Shown: positions 18,255 to 27,935, counted from the stretch's first letter. The stretch: 42,861 nucleotides of DNA from Thiomonas sp. (GCA_023255715.1 JAGDVQ010000128.1:22840-65700), one strand, 5' to 3'. Made by a program: numbers and translations. The notes: a model not told the origin generated them from the sequence alone.

Positions 18255-18425
18255 GGCAACACTGAACAACACTGAACAAGTCCCCTGCGCGCTGCGCATC
18301 CGGCCTGCAGGCGGTCTGCGGCGTTGCACATCCTCGCCATAGCTTCGGCTATGGCTGTGGTGTGCGCCTTGCATCCCTTACCGCCGCCCGGCGCGCAGCA
18401 TCACAAGGACTTATTCAGCATTGCC
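18255..18425. repeat. MITE-like / foldback repeat element with imperfect terminal inverted repeats
   Basis: Left end GGCAACACTGAACA(acactgaaca)AGTCC versus right end (reverse complement) GGCAATGCTGAATAAGTCC; central perfect hairpin GCCATAGC-TTCG-GCTATGGC at 18336-18355. Confidence 0.65.
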
Positions 18426-18426
18426 T

Positions 18427-18753
18427 TTACTTCGTCCCCGGCTTGATGTTGGCGAAGTACATCGCGATCTGGTCGATGTCGGAATTGCTCAGCGGCTTGG
18501 CCATCGCGCCCATGATGGCGTTGGGCCGCGTACCGTCGCGGAACTCACGCAGCGTCTGGACCAGATAGTCCTTGTTCTGCCCGGCCAGGTTGGGATAGGT
18601 CGGAAGAATGGCGTGGCCGTCTGCGCCATGGCAGGAGAAGCACACGCCAAACTTGGCGTTGAGCGCGGCATTCGGCGCGGCCTGTGCCAGCCCGCTGCCT
18701 GCGGCCAGCAGGAGACCCGCGATGAGGACGGAAAAGAATTTGCGTTGATTCAT
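18427..18753 (-). CDS. Periplasmic class I c-type cytochrome
   Basis: Signal peptide MNQRKFFSVLIAGLLLAAGSGLAQA; FGVCFSCHGADGHA heme motif; distal Met in AIMGAMAKPLS. Confidence 0.92.
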   Translation of the reverse strand: MNQRKFFSVLIAGLLLAAGSGLAQAAPNAALNAKFGVCFSCHGADGHAILPTYPNLAGQNKDYLVQTLREFRDGTRPNAIMGAMAKPLSNSDIDQIAMYFANIKPGTK

Positions 18754-18813
18754 GATGCAGCTCGAAATGAGGTCGATGAGAGCGCGCTGCGTCGGCCGAC
18801 GCAGCGCAGGTCG

Positions 18814-20067
18814 TCAGGCGGCAAAGCCGATGTTGCGCACGTAGGCCCACACGCCAATGGCGAAGAAGGCAGCCATCCAGGTCCAGTTGACCCACACGGC
18901 AATGTCGCCCATGCGGGACACCGTGCGGTCTGCGGTGTACAGCCCCTTGATCTTGCCAGCCTTCCACAGCATGGTGGTGTAGAACGCGACCAGCGAACCA
19001 CCAACTCCCACAAACGTGGCGAAGAACCAGATCACCGCGCCCCATTCATAGTGCGGCTTGGAGGCCAGGTTGTAGTGATACGGCGCCAGATAGGCCACGC
19101 GCAGCGCCTCGCGGTCGACCGAGACGATCAGCGCCATCAGGGCATAGAGCGCCATGGCCGAATACGCTTGCAGCGCCGAGCTGCCCACCGGCACCTGGCG
19201 CGCATACAGTGCGACGCCGACGATCAACAACAAGGTCAGCCAGAACAGCGGCTGGGTGAACACCAGCATGGACGACGGCAGGCCATAGGCCCACAGCAGG
19301 CCGGTGACAAGCTGCAGCGCCACACCCCAGTACGCCGTCTTTACGCCAAGGCGGTGCGCCAGGTCGAGATAGTCCGATGGAAAGTCGGCGCGCGCGCGGA
19401 AGTAACGCGCATAGCCCAAAAGGAACACGCCCGTCATGGTCAGCGACATGACAATGAAAAAGGCAAAGCGCGACAGCTCGAAGGCGTGAATGCCCATGCC
19501 GTTCATTACCGGCACGCCGTGGGGCGCATACCACTGCATCCACTTCTGCGGAAACAGCCCCTGATACGACAGCACATGCATGATGAAGCCGTCGAACAGC
19601 AGCAGCGACAGCGCCGCGGTGGCCCACCAGACCGTGGTGTCCGGCGCCTCGGCGGCGTGCGACACGTCGTGGTTCTTGAAATAGAACACGAACCACAGGG
19701 TGTAGCCGATGCCCAGGGTGAAAATGAAAAAGATCACCCAGAATGCCGAAAGCACGTTGCTGGTGTACCACGACGGGTCATAGATGGTCTGGGTGAACAG
19801 CAGCGGCGCCACGCCGAGCACGATGGCCATCGAGACGGCGATCTTGGCCACGCCGGTCATGGCGACCGACAGCCGCGCCCAGGCGGGTTGATGACGGCGC
19901 ATGAAAGCGATGATGGCCAGCAGGCCGGAGCCCAGCGACAGGTTGACAAAGGCGATGTGAAACGCCCAGGTCAGCACGTTGAGGTATTGGAACAACCATG
20001 CAGGTGCTGGCAGGCCCGCCGGGTCCTGCAGCGCGCCGAGCATGGCGGAAACGGATGCGTTGTCCAT
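18814..20067 (-). CDS. Polytopic membrane protein, cytochrome bd subunit I (CydA)-like paralog without c-heme motif
   Basis: Multiple TM helices; LTWAFHIAFVNLSLGSGLLAIIAF matches the CydA-like first-helix His motif; 4-bp gap to the upstream CydA-like gene. Confidence 0.65.
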   Translation of the reverse strand: MDNASVSAMLGALQDPAGLPAPAWLFQYLNVLTWAFHIAFVNLSLGSGLLAIIAFMRRHQPAWARLSVAMTGVAKIAVSMAIVLGVAPLLFTQTIYDPSWYTSNVLSAFWVIFFIFTLGIGYTLWFVFYFKNHDVSHAAEAPDTTVWWATAALSLLLFDGFIMHVLSYQGLFPQKWMQWYAPHGVPVMNGMGIHAFELSRFAFFIVMSLTMTGVFLLGYARYFRARADFPSDYLDLAHRLGVKTAYWGVALQLVTGLLWAYGLPSSMLVFTQPLFWLTLLLIVGVALYARQVPVGSSALQAYSAMALYALMALIVSVDREALRVAYLAPYHYNLASKPHYEWGAVIWFFATFVGVGGSLVAFYTTMLWKAGKIKGLYTADRTVSRMGDIAVWVNWTWMAAFFAIGVWAYVRNIGFAA

Positions 20068-20071
20068 GAGG

Positions 20072-21556
20072 TCAGTCCTTTGCTTGGATGGCTTGTGCGC
20101 CCGCAGCCTGCGCAGCGGCGGTATGCAGCGGCGCCGCAACGGGCGCAGCGCGTGCGATCAGATGGCCCTCGGCGTCCACCGTGCCGGCGTTGACCGCGGC
20201 GAGGAACGTGGCCAGCGCGTGTTGTTCATTGGTCGGCAGATCGATCTTGGGCATGTAAGGCACCGAACCATGCGCCAGCGGCCCGGCGAGAAAGCCCTGG
20301 ATCATCGCCACATCCGTGGTGCCATGCAGCAGCTTGGGCAGCGGGCGCAGCGGACCGTCCTGGTTGATCGAGTGGCAGTTGGCGCAGGACATCACCGCCA
20401 GCAGACGCCCGGCCTCCATCTGGTTCTGCGGCGTGATCACGCGCAGGTCGGCCGGCACGAAGGCCGCGGTCTTGAGCAAGCCGTCCTTGGCGATCAGTGG
20501 CACCTCATCCTGGATGCCCAGCCCCGGCACGTCGCGCCCGATGACCTGATTGGAATACATGTACTGGCCGACCACCCAGGGTTTGCGCAAGCTCTCCCGC
20601 GTGCGCTCCTCCGGCCAGATGCCGGCAACCAGCAAAATGGCCACCATGCCCACAGCGATCGGCACGCGCACCGACTGGGGCTTGAGGTAGACCCACAGCA
20701 GATACAGGCCGATCAGCACCGAGGTGGTGGCCAGCGGCACAAAGGTCGTGACGCGGAAATCCACGTGGCCGAACCAGTCGGGCAGACGATCCTTGAGGAT
20801 GACCAGGGCGTTGGGCGGCAGCGTGGCCACATACCACATGAAGGCGAGCGCGCCGCCCACCAGCCCGACGATGCCGAGCTTGGCCACGGTCTGCCCGACA
20901 TCGCGCCGCAACGGATCGCCCTTGGGAATGGCGGCGACGATGATGCTGCCCACCACAGCGGCCGAGGTCAGCATGAGGAAGCCTCGGTCGGCCAGCTGCG
21001 CGGCGAAGTTGAGGTTGTAGAACGCGTCGAACACCGAACCGGTGAGATACCAGCGCTGGCTGCCCGGCCACATCATGAACGAGAGGATGCCGATGATCAG
21101 CACCAGTGTGGCCACCGAGCTGACGACGAATGTCCAGGTGATCTTCAGGTGCGTCTTCGGGTCGATCTTGCCGATGGTGTAGACCAGCGCATACACCCCG
21201 ATGACCTCGACGGTGAAGAACACCCACTCGGTCGCCCAGGCCCAGACGAAGTTGTGGATCAGTGCGGAGATGCCGCGTGGACTGGCCACAGTGACCGAGT
21301 ACCAGATTCCCGGGCCGGTGACCGAGCCCCAGATGTACGAGAACACCAGCAGGAACATGCCGTACTTCTTGATGTACTGCATGATCTCGGGCTTGTTCTC
21401 GCGCACCGAGCGGCTTTCCAGCAGGGCAAACAGCACCGCAGCACCAACCGAGGTGTTGGACGCCAGCACATGGATCGTGCCGATGATGCCCATCACCCAG
21501 GCGGTACCGATTTGGGGCACGTACCACGTGGGATACATGCCGATCAGCTCAGACAT
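20072..21556 (-). CDS. Cytochrome bd superfamily subunit I-like protein with C-terminal cytochrome c domain
   Basis: IGTIHVLASNTSVGAAVLFALLE..., FSYIWGSVTGPGIWYSVTVASPRGISALIHNFVWAWATEWVFFTVEVIGVYALVY resemble CydA helices; C-terminal VMSCANCHSINQDGPLRPLPKLLHG is a CXXCH motif. Confidence 0.75.
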   Translation of the reverse strand: MSELIGMYPTWYVPQIGTAWVMGIIGTIHVLASNTSVGAAVLFALLESRSVRENKPEIMQYIKKYGMFLLVFSYIWGSVTGPGIWYSVTVASPRGISALIHNFVWAWATEWVFFTVEVIGVYALVYTIGKIDPKTHLKITWTFVVSSVATLVLIIGILSFMMWPGSQRWYLTGSVFDAFYNLNFAAQLADRGFLMLTSAAVVGSIIVAAIPKGDPLRRDVGQTVAKLGIVGLVGGALAFMWYVATLPPNALVILKDRLPDWFGHVDFRVTTFVPLATTSVLIGLYLLWVYLKPQSVRVPIAVGMVAILLVAGIWPEERTRESLRKPWVVGQYMYSNQVIGRDVPGLGIQDEVPLIAKDGLLKTAAFVPADLRVITPQNQMEAGRLLAVMSCANCHSINQDGPLRPLPKLLHGTTDVAMIQGFLAGPLAHGSVPYMPKIDLPTNEQHALATFLAAVNAGTVDAEGHLIARAAPVAAPLHTAAAQAAGAQAIQAKD

Positions 21557-21642
21557 ACAAACTCCTTCAAGCAATGTGTGGACGGTGGATCACGGTCTTG
21601 ACGCCGTTGCCCGTCGAGGCCATATCCATGCATCAGTATTCG

Positions 21643-21656
21643 CTGATGTGGATCAG
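21643..21656. promoter_or_regulatory. Imperfect FNR/Crp-family box
   Basis: CTGAT-GTGG-ATCAG, about 90 bp upstream of the CydA-like operon start. Confidence 0.4.
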
Positions 21657-21834
21657 GGAACAAGATGACAAAACGCCGCTGGGAAAACCCTGAATGTGCC
21701 AGGCGGCACGTGGAGCGCAGACGCGATGCGTCCCCTCCGCCAAGGCGGATGACCCAGTGGTCCCTGTGAAAAAACCAGGTGGCGAAAGCGTAGGCGCGTT
21801 TGCCTGCGACGCCGCGTCGCACCCAGACAGGCCC

Positions 21835-21848
21835 TTGATCTATATCAA
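21835..21848. promoter_or_regulatory. Perfect-consensus FNR/Anr-type box
   Basis: TTGAT-CTAT-ATCAA exactly matches TTGAT-N4-ATCAA; lies between divergent genes. Confidence 0.6.
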
Positions 21849-22045
21849 TTCGGCAATCGGCGGATCAGTCCGCCACCTCACGACGGCTCCTGCAGAGAGC
21901 CGGTGTCGCCCCGCAGCACCCGGTTGCGACAGATTGCCGCACCAGGCATGAAACTGCATGACATCAAAAGAAAAATCGTCACATTTCATTACATTCACCG
22001 GCCTTGCCGACGCGCTGTGCGTCGGCTCAAGCTCTGGAGATTGCC

Positions 22046-22525
22046 ATGCGTTCGTTCACCTCCCCTTTCCCCTTCAAGCGCACTGCGCTGCTGGCCGTGC
22101 TGCTGTCTGGTTTCATCGCGCCTGCTCAGTTCGCCCGCGCGGAAACGCCTGCCTACAACCTGGGCGAGCCGGTCATCGCGCTGGTGCCCGTCATCAAGCA
22201 GCATGAGAAGGCGCTCAAGCTCGACGCCAAGCAGCAGGAAGAGTTCGCCCAGTGGCTCAAAACCGCACCAGCCAAGCGCAAGGCGGCCGAAGACAGGCTC
22301 GCCAACACCCGCCTGCAGCTGCGCGACGCGCTGATGAACGGCATGGGCGATACGCCCGAGCGTCAGGCCATGATCGAGGACATCGGCAAGCAGGAAGCCG
22401 CGCTGGTGGCCATGCGCGCGGGATGCGTGGACAAGATGCACGCTCTGCTGGGCGCAGAGAAGTTCAAGGAAGCCGTCGCGCTGTACAAGGCCTCGCTGCA
22501 CCAGGGCCACGGCGCGGCGAAGTAA
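22046..22525 (+). CDS. Spy/CpxP-like periplasmic protein
   Basis: Signal peptide MRSFTSPFPFKRTALLAVLLSGFIAPAQFARA followed by a helical LKLDAKQQEEFAQWLK...AAEDRLANTRLQLRDAL...LGAEKFKEAVALYKA pattern. Confidence 0.55.
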   Translation: MRSFTSPFPFKRTALLAVLLSGFIAPAQFARAETPAYNLGEPVIALVPVIKQHEKALKLDAKQQEEFAQWLKTAPAKRKAAEDRLANTRLQLRDALMNGMGDTPERQAMIEDIGKQEAALVAMRAGCVDKMHALLGAEKFKEAVALYKASLHQGHGAAK

Positions 22526-22532
22526 GACCGCT

Positions 22533-24518
22533 TCAGTGCATCGCCTTGTAGATCGTGTGAGCGAGTTCGCGGGAGATGCCTTCCACGGTCATCAACTCGT
22601 CCTCGCTCGCTGCCTCGACGCCGCGAATGCCGCCGAACCGCGCCAGCAACTTTGCGCGGCGCTTGGGGCCGATCCCGGGGATGTCTTCCAGCCGCGAACC
22701 GCCGGTGCGCACCTTGGCGCGCGCGGCGCGCATGCCGGTGATGGCGAAGCGGTGCGCCTCGTCGCGGATCTGCGCCACCAGCATCAGCGCAGCGCTGTCG
22801 GCGGGCAAGGTGAGCTTGGGTCGGCCGTCGGCAAACACGAGTTCCTCCAGACCCACTTTGCGGCCCTCGCCTTTTTCCACGCCGACGATCACGCCGAGAT
22901 CGAGCCCGAGTTCAGTGAACACCTCGCGCGCCATCGCCACCTGGCCGCGTCCACCATCCACCAGCACCAGATCGGGTAGCCGAGCCTTGTCGGCGGTGTG
23001 CCGCTGCGCCTCGCCTCCGGTCGCGTCCGTCTCCTGCAGTTGCTGCGTCTGCGCCTCGGCCACGCGCCGGTAGCGCCGGGTGAGCACCTGGCGCATCGCG
23101 GCGTAATCGTCCCCGGGCGTGATGTCGTTGATACGGAACCGGCGGTATTGCGCCGGTTGCATGGCGTGGTCGGCGTACACCACGCAGGACGCCTGTGTCG
23201 CCTCGCCCGCGGTGTGGCTGATGTCGAAGCACTCCACCCGCAAGCCTTCGGCCTGGTCGGCATCCAGCCCCAGAGTCTGAGCCAGGGCCAGGGTGCGCTC
23301 GCGCTGCGAGCCTTCTTCCGCGAGCAGTCGGGTCAGCGCGATCTGTGCGCCCTTTTGCGCCATGTCCAGCCAGTCGCGCCGCTGGCCGCGCGGCTGGGTG
23401 ACCTGCTGCATGCGGTGCCCGGCATGCTCGCCCAATGCATCGAGCAGTTCCGGGTCGAGCGGCTCGGCGCACACCAGCACAGGCGGCGGCGCCATCTGGA
23501 GGTAATGCTGAGCGACGAAGGCGTGCAGCACGCGATGCGCAGCGCTGCGGGCGGCGTCCGTCTGCTGGCCTTCCGCGGCTGCGGGTGCGTCTTCGACCTC
23601 CAGCGCCGCCTGCACCTGACTGGGGAAATAGGCCCGGTCTCCCAGGTGCCGCCCGCCACGCACCATGGCCAGGTTGACGCAGGCGCGCCCCCCCTTGAGC
23701 GCCACAGCCAGCACGTCCACATCCTGCGTGCTGCCCACCTCCATGCTCTGCTGCTGCAGCACACCGGAGAGCGCGGCAATCTGGTCGCGCAGCACGGCGG
23801 CTTCTTCGAACCGCAGGGCTTCCGAGAGTGACTGCATCTGCAGCTGCAGATCGCCCAGCACCACGCCGTGGTCGCCGCGCAGAAAGCGCACCGCATGATC
23901 CACGTCGCGCGCATAGTCTTCGGCACTGATCTTGCCCACGCAGGGCGCCGTGCAGCGATGGATCTGGTGCAGCAGGCAGGGCCGGCTGCGGTTGGAAAAC
24001 ACCGTGTCCTCGCAGGTGCGCAACTGAAACACCTTCTGCAGCACGGCAATGCTCTCCTTCACCGACCAGGCGTTCGGGTAGGGACCGAAATACTGCTGCC
24101 GACGGTCGGTCGCGCCGCGGTAGTACGCCACCCGCGGAAAGGCATGGGCGGTGGTGATCTGCAGATAGGGATACGACTTGTCGTCGCGGAACAGAATGTT
24201 GTAGCGCGGGTGCTGGGTCTTGATCAGATTGTTTTCCAGCAGCAGCGCCTCGGCTTCGGTACGCGTGACGGTGGTGTCCAGTCGGACGATGCGCGAAACC
24301 ATCAGCCCGATGCGGGTGCCACCGTGATCCTTCTGGAAATAGCTCGATACCCGCTTGCGCAGATCGCGTGCCTTGCCCACGTACAGCAGCGTGCCGTCGG
24401 CAGCGAAATAGCGATACACCCCGGGCAGATGCGGCAGCGCGGCCACCTGTGCGAGCAGTTCGGCACTGTGCGCAGGTGCCGCATCAGAGGAGGAATCAGG
24501 GGACAAGTCAGCCGTCAT
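22533..24518 (-). CDS. uvrC: Excinuclease ABC subunit C
   Basis: [40 protein letters not shown] domain; ...[15 protein letters not shown]...; C-terminal Hh[20 protein letters not shown]. Confidence 0.96.
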   Translation of the reverse strand: MTADLSPDSSSDAAPAHSAELLAQVAALPHLPGVYRYFAADGTLLYVGKARDLRKRVSSYFQKDHGGTRIGLMVSRIVRLDTTVTRTEAEALLLENNLIKTQHPRYNILFRDDKSYPYLQITTAHAFPRVAYYRGATDRRQQYFGPYPNAWSVKESIAVLQKVFQLRTCEDTVFSNRSRPCLLHQIHRCTAPCVGKISAEDYARDVDHAVRFLRGDHGVVLGDLQLQMQSLSEALRFEEAAVLRDQIAALSGVLQQQSMEVGSTQDVDVLAVALKGGRACVNLAMVRGGRHLGDRAYFPSQVQAALEVEDAPAAAEGQQTDAARSAAHRVLHAFVAQHYLQMAPPPVLVCAEPLDPELLDALGEHAGHRMQQVTQPRGQRRDWLDMAQKGAQIALTRLLAEEGSQRERTLALAQTLGLDADQAEGLRVECFDISHTAGEATQASCVVYADHAMQPAQYRRFRINDITPGDDYAAMRQVLTRRYRRVAEAQTQQLQETDATGGEAQRHTADKARLPDLVLVDGGRGQVAMAREVFTELGLDLGVIVGVEKGEGRKVGLEELVFADGRPKLTLPADSAALMLVAQIRDEAHRFAITGMRAARAKVRTGGSRLEDIPGIGPKRRAKLLARFGGIRGVEAASEDELMTVEGISRELAHTIYKAMH

Positions 24519-24523
24519 GGTGA

Positions 24524-25204
24524 TCAGGTGGCAAGCTGCACGGCACGTTCGAACACCGCGCGGAACATTGGCGGGGTCAGGCGCCCGGTGTTCTGGTTGT
24601 AGCGGCTGCAGTGGTAACTGTCGATCAGGACATAGGCATCCAGGCGGTGTTCCGCAGCATGGGCAAACCGCGCGGCGGACGCTTTGTGCTCCAGGGCCAT
24701 CAGCACCGCGTCATGCGCCACCCTGCCCAGCGCAACAATGACCCGCAGCCGGGACATGGCATTGATTTCTTCTGCGAGATACCGGTTGCAAGTGCGGATT
24801 TCTGCTGGCAGCGGCTTGTTGCCCGGTGGCAGACATTTCACCGCATTGCTGATGCGGCAGCCCTGCAGTTGCAGGCCGTCGTCTGCCCGAATGGTGGACG
24901 GATGATCGGTGATGCGAATCGGCACCGGACGCGAGGCCAGCCCCAGCTCGGTCAGCGTGCCAAAAAGCAAAGGCCCGGCACCGTCGCCGGTGAACGGCCG
25001 ACCCGAGGCGTTGGCGCCCTTGAGCCCCGGCGCCAGCCCAGCGACGAGCAACGGCGCGTCCAGCGGGCCAAGAGGCGGCACCGGCTGGCAGGCATAGTCT
25101 GGATGCTCCTGTTTGACTTGATGTAAAAATGCCGCAAGACGCGGACACAAACGGCAGTGCGCGTCATAAAAAGATCTGGAGGTCGGTGCGTCGTCACCTG
25201 GCAT
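24524..25204 (-). CDS. Uracil-DNA glycosylase, family 5 (UdgB)-like
   Basis: [11 protein letters not shown]...[34 protein letters not shown]...[26 protein letters not shown]...[14 protein letters not shown]...[20 protein letters not shown]; start could also be 25210. Confidence 0.87.
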   Translation of the reverse strand: MPGDDAPTSRSFYDAHCRLCPRLAAFLHQVKQEHPDYACQPVPPLGPLDAPLLVAGLAPGLKGANASGRPFTGDGAGPLLFGTLTELGLASRPVPIRITDHPSTIRADDGLQLQGCRISNAVKCLPPGNKPLPAEIRTCNRYLAEEINAMSRLRVIVALGRVAHDAVLMALEHKASAARFAHAAEHRLDAYVLIDSYHCSRYNQNTGRLTPPMFRAVFERAVQLAT

Positions 25205-25208
25205 ATTC

Positions 25209-26375
25209 ATGAAAGTCCAACATCGGTGGGATCTGTTTTGCCACGTCGTCGACAACCTCGGCGACATTGGCGTGACCTGGCGGCTGGCGCGGCAGCTGGT
25301 GGCCGAACATCAGCAGCAGGTGCGATTATTTCTGGACGACTTCAAGGCGTTCTCGCACATCTGCCCCCAGGTGCAGTTGCGCGCCGCGGAACAGACCATC
25401 GCCGGAGTGCAGATTGTGCCTTGGGCACGGCAACTGCAGTCCACGCCGGGCGATGTGGTGATCGAGATGTTCGGCTGCCGCCTGTCCGACGCGTTCATCG
25501 CCCAGATCGGCAAGGCGCAGCCGCGCCCGGTCTGGCTCAACCTCGAGCACCTCAGCGCCGAGGCCCTGGTCGACCTGCATCACCTCAAACCCTCGCCGCA
25601 AAGCGGTGGCGTGCAGAAGTTCTTCTACTACCCCGGCTTCACCGCAAAAACCGGCGGTCTGCTGCGAGAAGCCGACCTGATTGCGCATCGGGACAACTGG
25701 CAGATGCAGCCTTCGGCCAAGCGCATCGCCATGCGCACCCTGGGCCTGCCACCGCCGCCCGACCATGCACTCACCGTGCTGCTGTTCAGCTACGCCCGCC
25801 AGCGCCTCGAAGGCTGGCTGCACACCATGGCCTCCTCGGAGCGCCCGGTCGCGCTGTGGGTCTGCCCCGGCCCGGTGATGACGGCCATCCATGCGTGGCT
25901 CGACATGGAGTTGCAGACCGGCCAGGTCACCAGCCGCGGCAGCCTGAGCATCTACGCCCTGCCCTATGTGCCGCAGGAGCGCTTCGACGAGCTGCTCTGG
26001 GCGGCGGACATCTGCATCGTGCGCGGAGAAGACTCTTTCGTGCGCGCGCAATGGGCGGCGAAGCCTTTCATCTGGCACATCTACCCGCAGGAGGACAGCG
26101 CGCACGACCGCAAGCTCGACGCCTTTCTCGACCGCTATCTTGCAGACGCCGACACCGATCTGCGCGACACCGTGATCCACTTCTGGACCGCATGGAACCG
26201 TGGGCTCGATCTGGCTCCGGCTTGGCTCGAATATATGAACAGCCTGCCCGCGCTGCAGCGCCACGCACTCCGATGGTCCCGTGCGCTGCAGGCACAGACC
26301 GATCTGGCCAGCCAGCTCGTCCATGACGTGTCGCGTCTGCAGGACATCAGGCCCAAGGTGGCAGCAGCCCGGTAG
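25209..26375 (+). CDS. earP: EF-P arginine rhamnosyltransferase EarP
   Basis: MKVQHRWDLFCHVVDNLGDIGVTWRLARQLVAEH...FFYYPGFTAKTGGLLRE...WAADICIVRGEDSFVRAQWAAKPFIWHIYPQED; directly upstream of efp. Confidence 0.95.
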   Translation: MKVQHRWDLFCHVVDNLGDIGVTWRLARQLVAEHQQQVRLFLDDFKAFSHICPQVQLRAAEQTIAGVQIVPWARQLQSTPGDVVIEMFGCRLSDAFIAQIGKAQPRPVWLNLEHLSAEALVDLHHLKPSPQSGGVQKFFYYPGFTAKTGGLLREADLIAHRDNWQMQPSAKRIAMRTLGLPPPPDHALTVLLFSYARQRLEGWLHTMASSERPVALWVCPGPVMTAIHAWLDMELQTGQVTSRGSLSIYALPYVPQERFDELLWAADICIVRGEDSFVRAQWAAKPFIWHIYPQEDSAHDRKLDAFLDRYLADADTDLRDTVIHFWTAWNRGLDLAPAWLEYMNSLPALQRHALRWSRALQAQTDLASQLVHDVSRLQDIRPKVAAAR

Positions 26376-26410
26376 AATAGGCATTTATCCTGAATTCCCC
26401 GAACTGTTCA

Positions 26411-26965
26411 ATGAAGATCGCCCAAGAAATTCGCGCCGGTAATGTCATCATGGTTGGCGACAACCCGATGGTGGTGCAAAAGACCGAATACAGCCGCGGT
26501 GGCCGCAATGCCGCCACGGTGAAAATGAAACTGAAGAACCTGCTCACCAGCGGCGGCACCGAAGCCGTGTACAAGGCCGATGACAAGATCGACTTCGTGA
26601 CGCTGGAGCGCAAGGAGTGCACCTACTCCTATTTCGCCGATCCCATGTATGTGTTCATGGACTCGGACTACAACCAGTACGAGGTGGAAAAAGACAATAT
26701 GGGCGACAGCCTGAACTACCTCGAAGACGGCATGGCCGTCGAAGTGGTGTTCTATGACGGCAAGGCCATCTCGGTGGAAATGCCCACCACCGTGGTGCGC
26801 GAAATCATCTACACCGAACCCGCCATCAAGGGCGACACCTCCGGCAAGGTGCTCAAGCCCGCGAGGCTGGCCACCGGCTATGAAGTGCCCGTGCCCATTT
26901 TCGTCGCGACGGGTGACAAGATCGAGATCGATACCCGCACCGGCGAGTACCGCAGCCGCGTCTGA
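26411..26965 (+). CDS. efp: Elongation factor P
   Basis: [51 protein letters not shown]; Arg in the modified loop, as expected for an EarP substrate. Confidence 0.97.
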   Translation: MKIAQEIRAGNVIMVGDNPMVVQKTEYSRGGRNAATVKMKLKNLLTSGGTEAVYKADDKIDFVTLERKECTYSYFADPMYVFMDSDYNQYEVEKDNMGDSLNYLEDGMAVEVVFYDGKAISVEMPTTVVREIIYTEPAIKGDTSGKVLKPARLATGYEVPVPIFVATGDKIEIDTRTGEYRSRV

Positions 26966-26987
26966 CCGGAAGACCACGCTGCATCCC

Positions 26988-27017
26988 AAAAAAACCGCCT
27001 TGCAGGCGGTTTTTTTC
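26988..27017 (+). terminator. Rho-independent terminator after efp
   Basis: AAACCGCCT-TGC-AGGCGGTTT stem followed by T-tract. Confidence 0.88.
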
Positions 27018-27109
27018 ATAAAAAAGGGCCCGCGCTCGGCAGGCCCTGTCAACCTCGCAATGCCATCCCATTGCAAGGACTGGAGGATGGGTGATGCGTG
27101 GCGCGGGCG

Positions 27110-27391
27110 TCAGGACGAGAAACGCTCGCACCATCCGTTGGGGTCGATCGCCCCGGCAACCAGACGGCAGTTCCCCTTCGCTGTCGCGTCATTGCCGGGG
27201 ATGAAATACGCGCAATCACTGCAATGCTGCCCGCCGTGCGGCATGGGCTGATAGTGCACGGCCGCCTTGCTGAGCATGTCGTCTTCCGCCTGCGCGGGAA
27301 TCACTGCGGCAGCGCCAACAACGGCGAGCAGCAGCCCCCCGTTGCGCAACAGGGCACGGCGTTTCAGGTCAGTCTGTTTTGCTTGAGGCAT
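27110..27391 (-). CDS. High-potential iron-sulfur protein (HiPIP)
   Basis: Tat-like signal (KRRALLRNGGLLLAVVGAAAVIPAQA); HYQPMPHGGQHCSDCAYFIPG...GNCRLVAGAIDPNGWCERFSS with four Cys. Confidence 0.93.
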   Translation of the reverse strand: MPQAKQTDLKRRALLRNGGLLLAVVGAAAVIPAQAEDDMLSKAAVHYQPMPHGGQHCSDCAYFIPGNDATAKGNCRLVAGAIDPNGWCERFSS

Positions 27392-27446
27392 CTTGATCTC
27401 CAAGGGTTGGCACGCGGCGGACGCACCGGGCGTCCACCGCTCTGAC

Positions 27447-27905
27447 TCACTGATGCACCACGTCGGGCTGCATCGGCGCGAGGATGGCCAGCAACTGGTT
27501 CTGCAGACCCAGCGGCACGTTGTTGGAGTCCATGGATTTCTGCAGATCCTCCACCAGGGCGTTGAAATCCGCAGTGTTCAGGTGCATGCCCTTGTGCGCC
27601 TGTTTCATGCTCAGCCCGGTGTACTTGCACGGCCCGCCCGTGCCTTCACACACCTGGTTGACCAACTCCTTCTCCAGATGCGGAATATTGGTCTTGGCGA
27701 AGAAGTGATTGATCCGGTTGTCCGCCGCGACATTGACAACCATGTCGTGCACCACTTTGGTGATGGCTGGCTTGCCGCCGAGCTGCTCATAGAGCGTCGG
27801 GCTGGTGGATTGCGCCTGCGCGTTGAACAGGCCAGCAACCGACAGGGCGGCGACGAAGGCAGTGACTGCAAGCGGCTTGGTCAGGGATGAAATTGGGTGT
27901 CGCAT
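27447..27905 (-). CDS. Secreted group 1 truncated hemoglobin
   Basis: Signal peptide ...AALSVAGLFNAQAQ; SPTLYEQLGGKPAITKVVHDMVVNVAADNRINHFF...CKYTGLSMKQAHKGMHL globin pattern. Confidence 0.9.
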   Translation of the reverse strand: MRHPISSLTKPLAVTAFVAALSVAGLFNAQAQSTSPTLYEQLGGKPAITKVVHDMVVNVAADNRINHFFAKTNIPHLEKELVNQVCEGTGGPCKYTGLSMKQAHKGMHLNTADFNALVEDLQKSMDSNNVPLGLQNQLLAILAPMQPDVVHQ

Positions 27906-27935
27906 GATTGACTCCTTGAAAAATGGGAACTGCGC

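Noticed and set aside
21544-21822. 92-aa minus-strand ORF in the intergenic region
   Set aside because: Overlaps the putative regulatory region and the CydA-like start; no plausible domain.
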